From Marinobacterium sediminicola (GTDB lineage Bacteria; Pseudomonadota; Gammaproteobacteria; Pseudomonadales; Balneatricaceae), in the NCBI RefSeq assembly GCF_022343685.1, contig NZ_CP092123.1:1488001-1552000 (forward strand): 64,000 nucleotides of DNA, written 5' to 3'. Positions 9,694 to 17,436 of the stretch are shown piece by piece. Position 1 is the first letter of the stretch. Every line of letters begins with the position of its first letter. The position numbers and the translations under genes were made by a program. The notes under the pieces are model-generated. The model had not been told where the DNA came from, made no database searches, and saw nothing but the letters and a program-made list of their open reading frames with translations.

Positions 9694-11413
9694 GCCAAAA
9701 TTCAAGGTTCTTACCTTTCTGCTTACCCTGACCTCTTCACTGGTGTTTTTGGCGGTGTTTGTAGGTACTGCCTTCGTAGAGTCAAAGCAGGTCATTGAGC
9801 TTCAGGCTGAGGGGTACAACCGTGCTCTTGCAGCGCGATACTTGCAACGCCTGAACGAGTACTTTCAGCTGGTGGCAGAGGAAGCGCATGCAATTGGTGC
9901 CAATTCGGAACATGTCGAAGCACTGCATGCGGGAGATCAGCATCGGTTCAATACCAGTCTGACCCATTGGGAAGAAACCTATGAACATATTCATTATGAC
10001 TTTGTAGCGGCCTCCCTATTCGAAGGTGATGTGTGTTACCTCTCGCGCAGCTATGTGCCTGAGTTGAGTATCCTGCCCTGTGAAGAGCTGGCTCGGGAGG
10101 GGGATGATCTTGCCAGCCCCGGATGGCGCCTGGTCCAGGTTCAGGGTGAGTGGCTGGCGGTTTATTCAGAGCCTTTGTCCTTGAAAGACACGGGTAAGAT
10201 TATCGGACAGTTGATGGTGGGTGTGCGGCTGAAAGGTAATCGCTACCTAATTAATCAGTTGTTGATGCCATCGGATGGCCTACAAATGTTGGGTATTTTC
10301 AGTGGCGATGAGCCACTGGCAAAGCTGGACAGGGTGGATGAGCAATTCCCGGTGCAACAGGGGCTCAGAATTACCTTCTCAGAAGGAGGTACGCCCTTGG
10401 GGCAGGATATTCGCATTGGCCTGGTTTCAAGAGATTTGGCCCAGGTGCAATTACGAGAAGCACTGATTGAAACGCTTGTCTACGGCTGCCTGCTGGCACT
10501 GGGTGTTTCACTTGGACTTGCGCTGCTTTTGTCCGGAGCGGTGGACAGGCAGTTGCAGCAGCTGATCACCTTTACTCGGCTTGCTAATCTGAATCGCAAT
10601 ACGCGCTGGCCGGAAATTCGTATCCGAGAGTTCAACCTGATCGGCGAAGAAGTTGTCAGCATTGTGAATTGTCTGAAGGAACGTGAGGATGAACTGGAGG
10701 GACTTAATCGACAGTTATCCAAGAATAACGAAGAGAAGCGTCAGATCCTTCAGCATTTGATTCAGGCTCAGGAACGGGAGCGACTGCGTCTGTCCAATGA
10801 ACTTCACGATGATATGGCTCAACTCCTGGTTGCTGTGAAGATGAATCTGCAGTTACACCGGGAGGAACTGAAGAAAATAGACTGCCCGCGCGAAACGCTC
10901 GAGCATGCAATCGAGCTGGTAAACACGATTTACGATACGGTTTATAACCGGATAAGAATGTTGCGGCCTTTCGAATTAAATGATTTTGGCCTTGGCGTCA
11001 GTTTGACCTCTCTTCCGGCAGTCAAAATCCTTGAACAGCTGGATTATGCAGTTGAGTTTGATATTAATCAGTCGCGTCCGCTGCAAAAGGAGCTGATGTC
11101 CAGCCTCTATCGCATCGCTCAGGAAGCATTGTCAAATGTAATCAAGCATGCCGGTGGTACTTACGTACTGGTTAAGCTGGAGGATGAGTCAGATGGATTG
11201 CGCATGGTGATCGAAGATGACGGGGAAGGCTTCGGTGACAATGCTGCCACGCGTACAGGAGGTTTTGGTTTGCTCGGGATTCGAGAACGCGCAGAGCATA
11301 TGCATGCTGAGCTGACAATTCATTCGGATGAAGGTGTCAAAGTAGAGCTGTTTGTTCCAGCGCGTTATGCCTATGTTGATGATAAAGCGGGGGAGGTATT
11401 GGCTTCTACGTAA
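9683..11413 (+). CDS. Sensor histidine kinase: LuxQ-like periplasmic domain on a NarX/DegS-type (HisKA_3) kinase
   Basis: The chosen ATG at 9683 follows a strong GGAGG and lies inside the end of the luxP-like gene (11-bp overlap); an open frame from 9602 is less likely. The 576-residue protein has TM1 (about 8-31), a periplasmic region (32-260), TM2 (261-284), a HAMP-like linker, and a HisKA_3 dimerisation domain with the phosphoacceptor His375 (SNELHDDMAQLL). The ATPase boxes are EALSNVIKHA, DDGEGFG and GFGLLGIRERA. Part of the periplasmic region (ASPGWRLVQV ... GQLMVGVRL) resembles the second PAS-like fold of LuxQ. Unlike LuxQ there is no C-terminal receiver domain, and the kinase type is different. 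Cys118 and Cys133 of the periplasmic domain could form a disulfide. Likely partner is the NarL-type regulator at 16005. Confidence 0.88.
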   Translation: MFNKPKFKVLTFLLTLTSSLVFLAVFVGTAFVESKQVIELQAEGYNRALAARYLQRLNEYFQLVAEEAHAIGANSEHVEALHAGDQHRFNTSLTHWEETYEHIHYDFVAASLFEGDVCYLSRSYVPELSILPCEELAREGDDLASPGWRLVQVQGEWLAVYSEPLSLKDTGKIIGQLMVGVRLKGNRYLINQLLMPSDGLQMLGIFSGDEPLAKLDRVDEQFPVQQGLRITFSEGGTPLGQDIRIGLVSRDLAQVQLREALIETLVYGCLLALGVSLGLALLLSGAVDRQLQQLITFTRLANLNRNTRWPEIRIREFNLIGEEVVSIVNCLKEREDELEGLNRQLSKNNEEKRQILQHLIQAQERERLRLSNELHDDMAQLLVAVKMNLQLHREELKKIDCPRETLEHAIELVNTIYDTVYNRIRMLRPFELNDFGLGVSLTSLPAVKILEQLDYAVEFDINQSRPLQKELMSSLYRIAQEALSNVIKHAGGTYVLVKLEDESDGLRMVIEDDGEGFGDNAATRTGGFGLLGIRERAEHMHAELTIHSDEGVKVELFVPARYAYVDDKAGEVLAST

Positions 11414-11463
11414 TTATACGTAGTGGCTTGCGGCTTTTACCTGCGGCGCCTGCGTAGTAAAGG
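11406..11463 (+). promoter_or_regulatory. Dyad-symmetric elements upstream of dctP
   Basis: CTACGTA / TACGTAG (11406-11423, 4-nt centre) is a perfect palindrome that spans the stop codon of the kinase gene. It is followed by an imperfect dyad GCTTTTAC ... GTAAAGGC (about 11431-11463) centred on GGCGCC. Neither has a T-run, so they are not simple terminators. They may be binding sites for a regulator of the transporter genes such as the NarL-type protein encoded downstream; this is inference from position only. Confidence 0.4.
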
Positions 11464-11500
11464 CAGGCATTTGCGGGGTATTGCGAATGTTTTTATTGCT

Positions 11501-11563
11501 CTGTCGTGTCGATACTGACAACTGCCGGCAACAGTTCCGAGTTGCCGGTCAGAACGACAACAG
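11501..11563 (+). promoter_or_regulatory. Long hairpin in the dctP 5' leader
   Basis: An inner perfect stem CCGGCAAC / GTTGCCGG (11525-11548, 8-nt loop) is enclosed by an outer stem in which CTGT(CG)TGTCG at 11501-11511 pairs with CGACAACAG at 11555-11563 around a 2-nt bulge. The structure ends immediately before the ribosome binding site (GAGGAT, 11563-11568) of dctP. No T-run follows, so it is not a terminator. It could stabilise the mRNA or regulate translation start. Confidence 0.5.
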
Positions 11564-11579
11564 AGGATAGATAAAAACA

Positions 11580-12653
11580 ATGTTTAAACTGACCTTTGCT
11601 CGTAAAATTATGGCGGCTGCTGCCTGTGCGGCTGTTCTGATTAGCCCGGCACAAGCGGCCGAGAAAGTTTATACACTCAAATTGGCTGAAACCTGGCCGA
11701 CCAACTTTGGTGTTTTCAGTGAGCCTGCGCGCCGCATGGCCGACCTGGCCAACAAAATGTCCAACGGTCGCCTTGAAATTCGTATCGACACTGCCAACAA
11801 GCACAAGTCAGCTTTTGGTGTTTTCGATATGGTTCGTGCTGGCCAGTATGATATGGGCCACTCCGCATCCTATTATTGGAAAGGAAAAGTACCGAACACC
11901 CTGTATTTCACCACTATGCCTTTTGGTATGACCGCGACAGAGCAGTACGGCTGGTTCTACTATGGCGGCGGCATGGAGTTGATGCAGAAGGTTTATGAGC
12001 CGTTCAATCTGATGTCTTTCCCGGGCGGTAATACCGGTGTGCAGATGGGCGGCTGGTTCCAGAAAGAGATCAACAGTGTTGAAGACCTTGAAGGTCTGAA
12101 AATGCGTATTCCAGGCTTTGCGGGTGAAGTGCTGGCCAAGCTGGGTGCCAATCCGACAAATATTCCGCCGGGCGAGCTCTATACCTCGTTGGAGCGTCGA
12201 ACCATTGATGCACTGGAGTGGGTTGGTCCCTCTATGGATCTACGCATGGGCTTCCACAAGATCGCTCCCTATTACTACACTGGCTGGCATGAGCCGGGCA
12301 CCGAGCTGCAGTTCCTTGTTAACAAGCGCTCCTTTGACAAGCTGCCGGCTGATCTTCAGGAAATCCTGACAACGGCAATGCGTGTCGCTGCATATGACAT
12401 GACTATTCAGTCATACCATGAGTCTGGACAGAACTGGGCAACCATGAAAGCAGAATTCCCGAACGTGGAAGTCAAGTCTTTCCCGCCTGAGGTTTTGGCC
12501 GCTTTGCGCAAAGCCAACGACGAACTGCTGGCTGAACATGCTGCCAACGATGAGCTTGCCAAAGAGATTCTTGATTCTCAGGCCGAGTACATGGGTGTCG
12601 TTCGTCAGTGGACCGATATTGCTGATCGCGCATATCTGAACAGCTTCGAATAA
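11580..12653 (+). CDS. dctP: TRAP transporter periplasmic solute-binding protein, TakP/FcbT1 type
   Basis: The 357-residue protein has a clear signal peptide (MFKLTFARKIMAAAACAAVL, cleavage near AQA-AEK) followed by a DctP-family fold. It carries segments typical of the subgroup that includes Rhodobacter TakP: FYYGGGMELM, PGGNTGVQMGGW, GLKMRIPGFAGEVLAKLG, DALEWVGP and APYYYTGWHEPG. TakP binds 2-oxo acids such as pyruvate with a sodium ion, and related members bind chloroaromatic carboxylates, so a small organic acid is the likely ligand. The binding protein is the first of three consecutive TRAP genes. The 166-bp gap before it holds dyad repeats and a long leader hairpin, suggesting its expression is controlled separately from the sensor genes upstream. 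Confidence 0.92.
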   Translation: MFKLTFARKIMAAAACAAVLISPAQAAEKVYTLKLAETWPTNFGVFSEPARRMADLANKMSNGRLEIRIDTANKHKSAFGVFDMVRAGQYDMGHSASYYWKGKVPNTLYFTTMPFGMTATEQYGWFYYGGGMELMQKVYEPFNLMSFPGGNTGVQMGGWFQKEINSVEDLEGLKMRIPGFAGEVLAKLGANPTNIPPGELYTSLERRTIDALEWVGPSMDLRMGFHKIAPYYYTGWHEPGTELQFLVNKRSFDKLPADLQEILTTAMRVAAYDMTIQSYHESGQNWATMKAEFPNVEVKSFPPEVLAALRKANDELLAEHAANDELAKEILDSQAEYMGVVRQWTDIADRAYLNSFE

Positions 12654-12734
12654 GCCTGTTCCGGGGCTCGGCTAGGCGAGCCCCATTCAACCGCCAGACG
12701 ATTTGTCTGCAGTCCCTACCCGAGAGGACTTCAC

Positions 12735-13271
12735 ATGTTTCTGTTACGCCTTGAGCAGACGATCAACGCATTCTCAGACTGGCTGGGCAAGATCTCTGCT
12801 GTGCTATTTGTCTTGATGTTGTTCAACGTCTTCTATGACGTCATTACGCGTTACCTTTTCAACGATGTGTCTATCGCCATGCAGGAAATGGAGTGGCACC
12901 TCTTTGCGGCCATGTTCATGTTGGGTGTTCCATTTACGCTCAAGGCCGGAGGTCATGTGCGTGTTGACCTGATCTACGAAGGTTTGAGTCTGAAAAAGAA
13001 AGCCTGGATCGATCTGTTCGGTGTCCTGACATTGTTGTTTCCGTTCTGCCTGTTGGTGGCCTGGTACGGCGTGGACTTCGCCCGCGAATCCTTTGAGCTG
13101 GGTGAGGGGTCCGGTGACCCAGGTGGATTGCCCTACCGTTGGGTGATCAAGGCGGTGATCCCCTTTGCATTCTTCTGCACCTTCATCAGCGGGGTGGGGT
13201 TGATGCTGCGGGCGATCAATACTCTGAATGGTCATCACAAAAGCGATGACTACATCCCGACACAGCACTGA
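12735..13271 (+). CDS. dctQ: TRAP transporter small permease subunit
   Basis: The 178-residue protein has four transmembrane helices (about 15-40, 50-70, 92-115 and 135-158) and the family-typical sequence VLMLFNVFYDVITRYLFNDVSIAMQEMEW in helices 1-2, where the Arg and Trp residues near the membrane face are common to DctQ proteins. It pairs with DctM to form the sodium- or proton-driven membrane part of the transporter. It is 81 bp after dctP and 14 bp before dctM. The region 12654-12734 between dctP and dctQ holds only a weak GC-rich repeat (GGGGCTCGG ... CGAGCCCC), which may lower dctQM expression relative to dctP. Confidence 0.9.
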   Translation: MFLLRLEQTINAFSDWLGKISAVLFVLMLFNVFYDVITRYLFNDVSIAMQEMEWHLFAAMFMLGVPFTLKAGGHVRVDLIYEGLSLKKKAWIDLFGVLTLLFPFCLLVAWYGVDFARESFELGEGSGDPGGLPYRWVIKAVIPFAFFCTFISGVGLMLRAINTLNGHHKSDDYIPTQH

Positions 13272-13285
13272 CGAAGGACTTCACG

Positions 13286-14575
13286 ATGATTGGTATAACA
13301 ATGTTTTTCGTGGCCCTGGTGATGCTGTTGATCGGCTTCCCGGTGGCCTTCATCTTTGGCGGCGTGGCGCTATGGTTTGGCGTGTATGCTGAAGGTCCGG
13401 ACATGTTTGCTTTCATGCCATTCCGCATCCAAAGCATTATGGAAAACACGGTATTGATGGCGGTGCCACTGTTTGTCTTCATGGGTATCGTGTTGCAGAA
13501 AACCCGATTGGCTGAGCAGTTGCTTGAGTCGATGGGTAAGCTATTTGGCGGCGTACGTGGCGGTCTGGCAATATCAACGGTACTTGTTGGGGCGCTCCTG
13601 GCTGCCTCAACCGGTGTGGTGGGTGCATCGGTAGTGGCGATGGGGCTTATCTCACTACCGGTGATGCTCAAGTACAACTATGACAAGAAACTGGCCTGCG
13701 GCACCATTTGTGCCTCCGGCACTTTGGGCCAAATCATTCCACCCTCAATTATCCTGATCATTCTGGGTGATGTGATGGGTATCCCGGTCGGTGATCTCTT
13801 TCAGGCAGCTATTCTGCCGGGTGCGATTCTGATTGGCGCCTATATTATCTATATCTTGATTTATACCTTCCTTAAACCTGAAGCCGCACCGGCGCTTCCT
13901 ATGGATATGGACGACGGGACGAGAAAGCAGCAGGTTTACAAGGCCCTGAAGGCGATTATTCCACCCTTGGCGCTTATCCTGGTCGTACTGGGTTCCATCT
14001 TTGCCGGAATAGCCACACCAACAGAATCTTCGGCACTGGGTGGTGTAGGTGCCTTGTTTCTGGCGCTTGTCTACCGTCAATTCAGCTGGAAAATGGTTTA
14101 TGAATCAGCAGCTGAGACCGTAAAAGTGACCGCAATGGTGTTTGCGATTCTGCTGGGCGCTACAGCGTTTTCGATGGCGTTCAGCTACACCGGCGGTGAG
14201 GAAGTAGTTGAACACTACCTGTCAAATCTGCCGGGTGGGGCCATGGGCTTCCTGCTACTGTCGATGCTGGCAATTCTGATTCTGGGTTTCTTTATCGACT
14301 TTGTCGAAATCAGTTTTATTATCGTACCGATTCTGCTGCCTGCGGCAGAAGTATTGGGTATTGCGCCGGTATGGTTTGCTATCCTGATTGCCATGAACTT
14401 GCAAACCAGCTTCCTGACGCCCCCATTTGGATTCAGTCTTTTCTATTTGAAAGGGGTGGCGCCACCACAGGTGCGCACGCTGGATATCTATAAGGGTGTT
14501 GTACCTTTCATTTTGCTGCAGATCGCGATCGTTATCTCGATATTGCTGTTCCCGGAATTCTACGGACTGGTTTAG
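13286..14575 (+). CDS. dctM: TRAP transporter large permease subunit
   Basis: The 429-residue protein is an ion-transporter superfamily member with about 12 hydrophobic segments and the DctM signatures: ALLAASTGVVGASVVAMGLI, GTICASGTLGQIIPPSIILI (the conserved GxLGxxIPPS motif), ATPTESSALG and LTPPFGFSLFYLKG. It carries the substrate across the inner membrane while DctP delivers it. Length and motifs are normal for the family. It is the last gene of the transporter operon, closed by a strong terminator 10 bp downstream; the second sensor kinase follows. Confidence 0.94.
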   Translation: MIGITMFFVALVMLLIGFPVAFIFGGVALWFGVYAEGPDMFAFMPFRIQSIMENTVLMAVPLFVFMGIVLQKTRLAEQLLESMGKLFGGVRGGLAISTVLVGALLAASTGVVGASVVAMGLISLPVMLKYNYDKKLACGTICASGTLGQIIPPSIILIILGDVMGIPVGDLFQAAILPGAILIGAYIIYILIYTFLKPEAAPALPMDMDDGTRKQQVYKALKAIIPPLALILVVLGSIFAGIATPTESSALGGVGALFLALVYRQFSWKMVYESAAETVKVTAMVFAILLGATAFSMAFSYTGGEEVVEHYLSNLPGGAMGFLLLSMLAILILGFFIDFVEISFIIVPILLPAAEVLGIAPVWFAILIAMNLQTSFLTPPFGFSLFYLKGVAPPQVRTLDIYKGVVPFILLQIAIVISILLFPEFYGLV

Positions 14576-14584
14576 ACTGAAACG

Positions 14585-14612
14585 GCCCCATGCATCCGCA
14601 TGGGGCTTTCTT
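14585..14612 (+). terminator. Rho-independent terminator after dctM
   Basis: GCCCCATGC / GCATGGGGC is a perfect 9-bp stem with a 4-nt loop followed by TTTCTT. It separates the TRAP genes from the following kinase gene. Confidence 0.9.
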
Positions 14613-14638
14613 GCATTTATTGAAGCGGGTGCTGCTTT

Positions 14639-16000
14639 ATGCCGCTCAAGTTCAAGATTCTCCTCCTTGCGCTCATACCCATGATGCTGGTGACTGCTGC
14701 CGTGACCTGGATTGGCCTTAATCAGGCTCGCCAGTTGTCGGAGGATGAGATCAGGCTGTTTGAAGAACATCTTCTGGCGTCGAAAAAGCGTGAGCTTAAA
14801 AACTACGTCAGTCTGGCAATGACCTCGATAGGTCATATCGTTGATAACGCAGGCGCCGATGACGAGCAGGCGCAGGCTGAAGTTCGCAAGATATTGACGG
14901 ATATGACTTTTGGGCAAGACAAGGATGGATATTTCTTTGTCTACACGCTCGATGGCACCAATCTGGTTCATCCCACTGAACCGGAGTTGATCGGGCAAAA
15001 CCTCTATGACCTTCAGGATAGTGGCGGAGATTACGTTATCCGTAATCTGTTGGCGCAGGTTGAGCTGGGGGGCGGCTATCATCGATACATCTGGCGCAAG
15101 CCGTCCCGTCAGGAGCAGATCGACAAATTAAGCTACGTGGTTTTGCTGCCCAAGTGGAACTGGATGCTAGGTACAGGGCTGTACCTGGATGACATCAGTC
15201 GAGAAGTTGCAAAAATTCGTGCCCAGGTAAATCGTAATATTCGAAATACGTTTTTCACCGTGTTGGTGATTACATCCGTGGCGGTAGTACTGGTTGTTCT
15301 TGTTGGGATAGCAGTCAATCTTCATGAGAGTCGAATGGCTGACAGTCGACTCAGGATGCTGGCCCATCGTTCAGTCCTGGCCAACGTGGCTGATAGAAGG
15401 CGATTTTCGCGTGAGTTGCATGATGGTATCAACCAGTTGATGGTTTCAGTGCTCTACAGGATCGAGTTAGCCAAACGCAAACTCAAAAATGAAGATCCGA
15501 GTGGGCTTGAGGACCTTGATCAGGGATATGATGTCCTGAACGAGGCAATCCAGGAAGTACGACGTATTTCCCATGACTTGCGGCCAACGTTGCTGGATGA
15601 TCTTGGCCTGAAGGCGGCCTTGGACGGATTGCTCAGTCGATTTGAGGAGCGAACAGGTATCCGTTTAAAGGTGGATATAAGGTTGCCGACAGCAGAGCTG
15701 CCCGAGGATGTAGAGATTACAATCTATCGTCTCGTACAGGAGGGGCTGACCAATGTTGAACGGCACGCAGATGCGAGTATGCTGAAATTGAGTCTTTGGG
15801 GTCAGGCTGGGACCCTATGGCTACGATTGCAGGATAACGGATGTGGTTTCGATACCGATGTTCTTGAGCGCTTTGAGGGTATAGGCTTGCGTAATATGCG
15901 AGAACGCGTTGAACTGCTTGGAGGCGAGTTCCGATTGCTGTCGAAACCGGGTCAGGGAGCTACCTTGTTGGTAGGTCTCTCATTGCGTCAAAGGGCATGA
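14639..16000 (+). CDS. Sensor histidine kinase with Cache sensor and HisKA_3 kinase domain
   Basis: The 453-residue protein has TM1 (about 5-27), a periplasmic single-Cache domain (30-195) recognised by DGYFFVYTLDGTNLVHPTEPELIGQNL, TM2 (203-226), and a cytoplasmic HisKA_3 domain with His261 (SRELHDGINQLM). ATPase boxes are EGLTNVERHA, DNGCGFD and GIGLRNMRERV. Cache sensors of this kind usually bind small organic acids such as pyruvate or C4/C2 acids in the periplasm, consistent with its place right after a TakP-like TRAP transporter. The start ATG is 63 bp after dctM and 26 bp after the terminator. The response regulator follows with a 4-bp gap, so it is the cognate partner. Confidence 0.92.
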   Translation: MPLKFKILLLALIPMMLVTAAVTWIGLNQARQLSEDEIRLFEEHLLASKKRELKNYVSLAMTSIGHIVDNAGADDEQAQAEVRKILTDMTFGQDKDGYFFVYTLDGTNLVHPTEPELIGQNLYDLQDSGGDYVIRNLLAQVELGGGYHRYIWRKPSRQEQIDKLSYVVLLPKWNWMLGTGLYLDDISREVAKIRAQVNRNIRNTFFTVLVITSVAVVLVVLVGIAVNLHESRMADSRLRMLAHRSVLANVADRRRFSRELHDGINQLMVSVLYRIELAKRKLKNEDPSGLEDLDQGYDVLNEAIQEVRRISHDLRPTLLDDLGLKAALDGLLSRFEERTGIRLKVDIRLPTAELPEDVEITIYRLVQEGLTNVERHADASMLKLSLWGQAGTLWLRLQDNGCGFDTDVLERFEGIGLRNMRERVELLGGEFRLLSKPGQGATLLVGLSLRQRA

Positions 16001-16004
16001 ATTG

Positions 16005-16658
16005 ATGACACAGCGGATACGCGTATTACTGGTTGATGACCATCCATTGGTCATAGATGGTATTCAGGCACGCCTTGAGGATGAAGGCACGATAGACGTG
16101 GTTGGACGCGGCGGTAATGGTCAGCAGGCTATAGCGCTGAGTGAGGAGTTGCAGCCGGACGTTGTGTTAATGGATATATCGATGCCGGTCATGAATGGTT
16201 TGGAAGCAACTCGCGTATTGACAGAACGGCTGCCTGGTATTCGCGTGCTGATACTGAGTATGCATGATAACCGTGAGTATATGGTGCAGCTCATTCAGGC
16301 AGGTGCGAAGGGATATATCCTAAAGGATGTTTCGGCCGCGGAAATGGTTAAGGCAGTTGAAACGGTATATCACGGTGGCACCTATTTCAGTGCGAGTGCC
16401 TCGCAAACGCTTTTCAGCAGCTTCGATCAGCCCAATGCAGGTGCAGAAAACAAGGATACACAGCTGACGCAGCGGGAACAGACGGTGCTGAAGCTGCTGG
16501 CTGAAGGGCATAACAATAAAGAGATAGCCAGAGTGCTGGGGATTTCGGTTCGTACGGTTGAAACACACAGGCAGAATATCAAGTCAAAACTTGATGTTCA
16601 TACAGCAGCAGGCCTGACCCGCTATGCTATTGAGCATAATCTGGTGCAGTTATCCTGA
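16005..16658 (+). CDS. NarL/FixJ-family response regulator
   Basis: The 217-residue protein has a receiver domain with the acidic pocket (LLVDDHP), phosphoacceptor Asp57 (VVLMDISMP) and conserved Lys in YILKDVSA, then a LuxR-type helix-turn-helix (LTQREQTVLKLLAEGHNNKEIARVLGISVRTVETHRQNIKSKLDV). I take the ATG at 16005 as start; a TTG at 16002 is also open. It probably regulates the TRAP genes and perhaps itself. Two HisKA_3 kinases in this locus, the LuxQ-like one at 9683 and the Cache one at 14639, are candidate inputs, and no second regulator is encoded nearby. Confidence 0.93.
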   Translation: MTQRIRVLLVDDHPLVIDGIQARLEDEGTIDVVGRGGNGQQAIALSEELQPDVVLMDISMPVMNGLEATRVLTERLPGIRVLILSMHDNREYMVQLIQAGAKGYILKDVSAAEMVKAVETVYHGGTYFSASASQTLFSSFDQPNAGAENKDTQLTQREQTVLKLLAEGHNNKEIARVLGISVRTVETHRQNIKSKLDVHTAAGLTRYAIEHNLVQLS

Positions 16659-16746
16659 TCGTACCGACATGTTGCAAGCGATATGAGCAACAGTTGTGCA
16701 GTTGTTGCATCCATATGAAAACGAACGAAAAAGTTTGAAAAAACGC

Positions 16747-16774
16747 TTGCAAGCCAAACGTTCATCTATATAAT
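16747..16774 (+). promoter_or_regulatory. Sigma-70 promoter of tRNA-Val
   Basis: TTGCAA (-35, 16747-16752) and TATAAT (-10, 16769-16774) are separated by 16 bp and followed by a GC-rich discriminator (ACGCAGCAC). The tRNA starts 14 bp beyond the -10 box, as expected for a stable RNA promoter. Confidence 0.8.
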
Positions 16775-16788
16775 ACGCAGCACATCGA

Positions 16789-16865
16789 AGGACTATAGCT
16801 CAGCTGGTTAGAGCACCACCTTGACATGGTGGGGGTCGCTGGTTCGAATCCAGTTAGTCCTACCA
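16789..16865 (+). tRNA. tRNA-Val (anticodon GAC)
   Basis: A complete cloverleaf is visible: acceptor AGGACTA / TAGTCCT, D-arm AGCTCAGCTGGTTAGAGC, anticodon stem CCACC/GGTGG with loop TTGACAT (anticodon GAC at 16823-16825), and T-arm GCTGGTTCGAATCCAGT, with CCA encoded. The anticodon reads GUC, and by wobble GUU, for valine. The gene is single, with its own promoter and terminator. Confidence 0.97.
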
Positions 16866-16879
16866 AATTCCAAAACAGA

Positions 16880-16917
16880 AACAGCGGGTTAGCGAAAGCG
16901 GCCCGCTGTTTTTGTTT
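16880..16917 (+). terminator. Rho-independent terminator of tRNA-Val
   Basis: AACAGCGGG (16880-16888) pairs with CCCGCTGTT (16902-16910) and is followed by a T-rich run to 16917. It ends the tRNA transcript. Confidence 0.87.
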
Positions 16918-17000
16918 ATCAGTCTTGCAATTCGTTAGTTGTCCGGCTCAGTTTCATTTTGCACCTGCGCCTGTCAGGGGTGCCGTGGATTGAGTGGTGC

Positions 17001-17147
17001 ATGGCACTCTTGAGGCGAGCACTAATACGCTATTTAAAGCTTGGCGTTTTATGCATTCTCCCATTTATTCTGTACGAATCTGCTGCAAATAGCCTTGAGT
17101 GGGTTGTATTCAGGGTTTTGCTTGTATTGCTGATCAGCTGTGTATGA
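17001..17147 (+). CDS. Possible small membrane protein (hypothetical)
   Basis: A 48-residue frame from the ATG at 17001 carries one to two hydrophobic stretches (LGVLCILPFILYES and WVVFRVLLVLLISCV), preceded by a basic N-terminus (RRALIRYLK). Its TGA overlaps the ATG of the next small frame by 4 bp (ATGA), the usual sign of translational coupling. I see no strong ribosome binding site and no family. This could equally be chance; the coupling is the only positive evidence. Confidence 0.25.
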   Translation: MALLRRALIRYLKLGVLCILPFILYESAANSLEWVVFRVLLVLLISCV

Positions 17148-17269
17148 TGTCAGAGCTAATATTGATGGGTATCGGCGTAAGTCTGCTGCTTTCATGGAAT
17201 CGGAATGGGGGTGAATGGCGTACGCTGTGCCCTGGGTGCGGTTCTATGTATTGTGGAGCAATAGGGTGA
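17144..17269 (+). CDS. Possible 41-residue Cys-rich small protein (hypothetical)
   Basis: The frame starts at the ATG overlapping the previous stop codon. It has a short hydrophobic N-terminus (SELILMGIGVSLLLSW) and a C-terminal CPGCGSMYC motif resembling a zinc-binding knuckle. It is unrecognised. Together with the frame at 17001 and the Cys-rich genes on the other strand it belongs to a 1.1-kb stretch after tRNA-Val that has no housekeeping genes. Confidence 0.25.
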   Translation: MMSELILMGIGVSLLLSWNRNGGEWRTLCPGCGSMYCGAIG

Positions 17270-17436
17270 CCAGGGCGGGAGGGTTTGTGGAAATTCATTG
17301 CCACACTTAAATGTGGAGTTTAATAGACCCTTAAAGCTGGTATTCATTGGCAATTACTGGCTGGATAGTTTGACTTAGCAGGGATGAGGTTGTGATTTTC
17401 ACGCTAATCGGCTATCTGAAAGCTTTGGCATGCTGA

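Noticed and set aside
16659-16746. Terminator-like stem GCAACA / TGTTGC after the response regulator gene
   Set aside because: The stem is only 6 bp with no T-run; it cannot be called a terminator.
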